Below are positions 62,751 through 64,000 of a DNA stretch of 64,000 bases, piece after piece. This stretch comes from CAZLQF01 sp964561545 (GTDB taxonomy: Bacteria; Bacteroidota; Bacteroidia; CAILMK01; CAYYUA01): the NCBI GenBank assembly GCA_964561545.1, contig CAZLQF010000015.1, forward strand, positions 1 to 64,000, read 5' to 3'. The notes beneath the pieces were generated by a model. That model saw nothing but the letters and a program-made list of their open reading frames with translations, searched no databases and was not told where the DNA came from. The translations under genes and the position numbers were made by a program. How positions within the stretch are numbered: position 1 is the first letter of the stretch; every line of letters starts with the position of its first letter.

Positions 62751-63229
62751 CATTGTTCATCTTTTGACCAGTATATTGAGTGACCATTCCCCGTTATATA
62801 ATAATTGGTCCAGAATCAGCAGTGTGAGGAGAGAAAATAAAGCCAGAGAGCAATACCTGGCTTTAATTTGCTAAATCAGTAACTTAGCATAAAGATAAAT
62901 ATTATCAATAAATCAAAAGTTTTGCTGGACACTCTTACTTTCTCAGCATCTTCAGCTTTATTAGTAAAAAAGATGTACCGTAGATTAGCCTGGTAGAACA
63001 GGCTATTCAGCGAAGGGGGGTATTTTTTAAATAAGCTTAAACATTGCCATTGTAATAGATATTCAAAGGAGTTTTTGAGCCTTACAAAATTTAACCGGAC
63101 AGTGCTGATTTTTAGGAGCGTAGTACTGCATGCGTTAAAATTTGAATTAAGATAAACATTGCTTCCTTATTCGCAAAAATTTTATTTCCGGCATTTTCAA
63201 CCGAAATTTGATCAATTAAATGGATATGC
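62751..63229. other. intergenic region, no supported gene
   Basis: About 480 bp between the MscS remnant and the esterase gene. No RNA gene, repeat or frame with family resemblance was recognised. A short tRNA-like string near 62990 does not fold. Confidence 0.5.
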
Positions 63230-63997
63230 ATGAAACTTAATTACAAGCAATACGGCAGCGGACCTCCCTTAATTATATTACATGGCCTTCTTGGCTCATT
63301 GGATAATTGGCACACCCTTGCCAAACAATTTGGGGAGGAATACGGCGTGTATACCATTGATCAAAGAAATCATGGAAAATCCCCTCACAGTGAGCATTTG
63401 AGCTATCCTTTAATGGCTGATGACCTTTATGAATTCATGCAGGATCAACAATTAACAAGTGCTCGTTTTATAGGGCATTCCATGGGGGCCAAAACAGCCA
63501 TGCAATTTGCTTTAAATCATCCCGTTATGGCTGAGCAGTTGGTTTTGGTAGACATGCACCCGCAAAAGAACGCTCCCAGCCATCAGGCCATTTTTGAAGC
63601 CCTAAAGTCAGTGGACCTGTCTAAGATCGAAAGGAGAAGCGATGCCGATGAACAACTCAAACCCATGATCCAGGATTTCGGCATTCGCCAATTTCTTTTG
63701 AAGAATCTTACCAGAACAGGAGAGGGCAAATACGGTTGGAAAGTGAACCTGCAGGCTCTTGAAAATGAATATGATAAAATTTTAGAAGGTGTCAATCACG
63801 GAACATTTGAAGGACCTGTTATATTTTTAAAAGGGGGGAAATCCGATTACATCACTGAAAAGAATTTGCCCGAATACCAGCAAATATTCCCCAATGCGGA
63901 ATTAAAAACAATTGATGAATCCGGGCATTGGATCCATGCCGAAGCTCCGCAAAAATTTTACGATACCGTACGTGCATTCTTAAGCAAAAATGAATGA
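63230..63997 (+). CDS. alpha/beta-fold hydrolase, YbfF-like esterase
   Basis: A 255-residue cytoplasmic serine hydrolase. LIILHGLLGSLDNW is the oxyanion loop, TIDQRNHGKSPHSEHLSYPLMADDLYEFM the YbfF-type segment, RFIGHSMGAKTAMQFAL the nucleophile elbow (Ser84), FLKGGKSDYIT the acid region, and IDESGHWIHAEAPQKFYDTVRAFL carries the catalytic His. It is likely a short-chain acyl esterase. The stop is at 63995-63997, so it is complete at the window edge. Confidence 0.93.
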   Translation: MKLNYKQYGSGPPLIILHGLLGSLDNWHTLAKQFGEEYGVYTIDQRNHGKSPHSEHLSYPLMADDLYEFMQDQQLTSARFIGHSMGAKTAMQFALNHPVMAEQLVLVDMHPQKNAPSHQAIFEALKSVDLSKIERRSDADEQLKPMIQDFGIRQFLLKNLTRTGEGKYGWKVNLQALENEYDKILEGVNHGTFEGPVIFLKGGKSDYITEKNLPEYQQIFPNAELKTIDESGHWIHAEAPQKFYDTVRAFLSKNE

Positions 63998-64000
63998 GCC

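Noticed and set aside
62975..63020. tRNA-like string TAGATTAGCCTGGTAGAACAGG
   Set aside because: It resembles a D-arm but no acceptor, anticodon or T-arm pairing can be built.
1..64000. CRISPR arrays, phage modules, restriction or other defence islands
   Set aside because: No regularly spaced repeats, integrase, capsid, methylase or helicase-nuclease clusters were seen; the only defence-like genes are the broken PIN toxin and its antitoxin.

Overview
The window reads as chromosomal DNA of a free-living Bacteroidota bacterium, probably a marine or saline Cytophagales/Flavobacteriales-type organism. The evidence is type IX secretion (T9SS) cargo of both C-terminal types, an imelysin/DUF4856/HTTM/TonB iron locus, DUF1573, an ornithine-racemase-like enzyme, lipoproteins with short lipoboxes, promoters of the TAnnTTTG type and almost no Shine-Dalgarno sequences. 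There is no CRISPR array, prophage or intact insertion sequence. Most of it is ordinary core chromosome, broken by patches of decaying DNA.

Layout. 1-0.8 kb: the 3' part of a ~270-bp dispersed repeat runs into a PIN-toxin gene that lacks its second acidic block, next to its antitoxin. 1.1-3.9 kb: a DsbH/YyaL thioredoxin-domain protein translationally coupled to a universal stress protein. 4.2-5.3 kb: an arsenosugar-type glycosyltransferase and a rhodanese lipoprotein. 5.4-5.8 kb: tRNA-Leu(GAG), tRNA-Arg(TCT) and a decayed duplicate of the tRNA-Arg. 6.1-10.5 kb: ornithine-racemase-like enzyme, GNAT, Na+ symporter, alpha/beta hydrolase. 11.3-18 kb: an iron-box-preceded locus encoding two lipoproteins (DUF4856, imelysin), an HTTM membrane protein and a FecA-like TonB receptor. 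18.6-26.2 kb: SprT-like protease, tandem USP, BCCT osmolyte transporter, seven-PAS histidine kinase and a 59-residue lipoprotein. 26.4-29.4 kb: PopT/DUF368, AroE, CPBP protease, a broken GIY-YIG gene and tRNA-Asp(GTC). 29.6-43.7 kb: biotin carboxylase, unknowns, a second symporter, MetK, fused 2-oxoacid dehydrogenase E1, DUF1573, Lnt, RsmI, small proteins, an ArsO-type monooxygenase, an FKBP and a SixA-like phosphatase. 43.8-51.8 kb: an ECF sigma factor, a membrane protein with PKD and CHU_C domains, and a 1,958-residue T9SS cargo protein. 51.8-52.8 kb: intergenic debris with the second copy of the repeat. 52.8-59.2 kb: cobalamin adenosyltransferase, ABC ATPase, GatC, PlsC, TrpS, deoxynucleoside kinase, fructosamine kinase, outer-membrane barrel. 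59.3-64 kb: a second PKD/T9SS protein, a multiply broken MscS channel gene and a YbfF-like esterase.

The most interesting signals are: (i) an ECF sigma operon preceded by a sequence that looks like its own promoter (GGCAACC-N15-CCGTC) and feeding a giant surface protein; (ii) a repeated ~60-residue non-PKD beta module in that protein; (iii) the 52-kb-separated repeat that carries the 3' end of a PIN toxin gene; (iv) three independent pseudogenes (GIY-YIG, MscS, tRNA-Arg) that gene callers would miss; and (v) an iron-uptake locus interrupted by a REP-like palindrome. No clearly unprecedented multi-gene system was found. The functions given for unknown proteins are stated as such.
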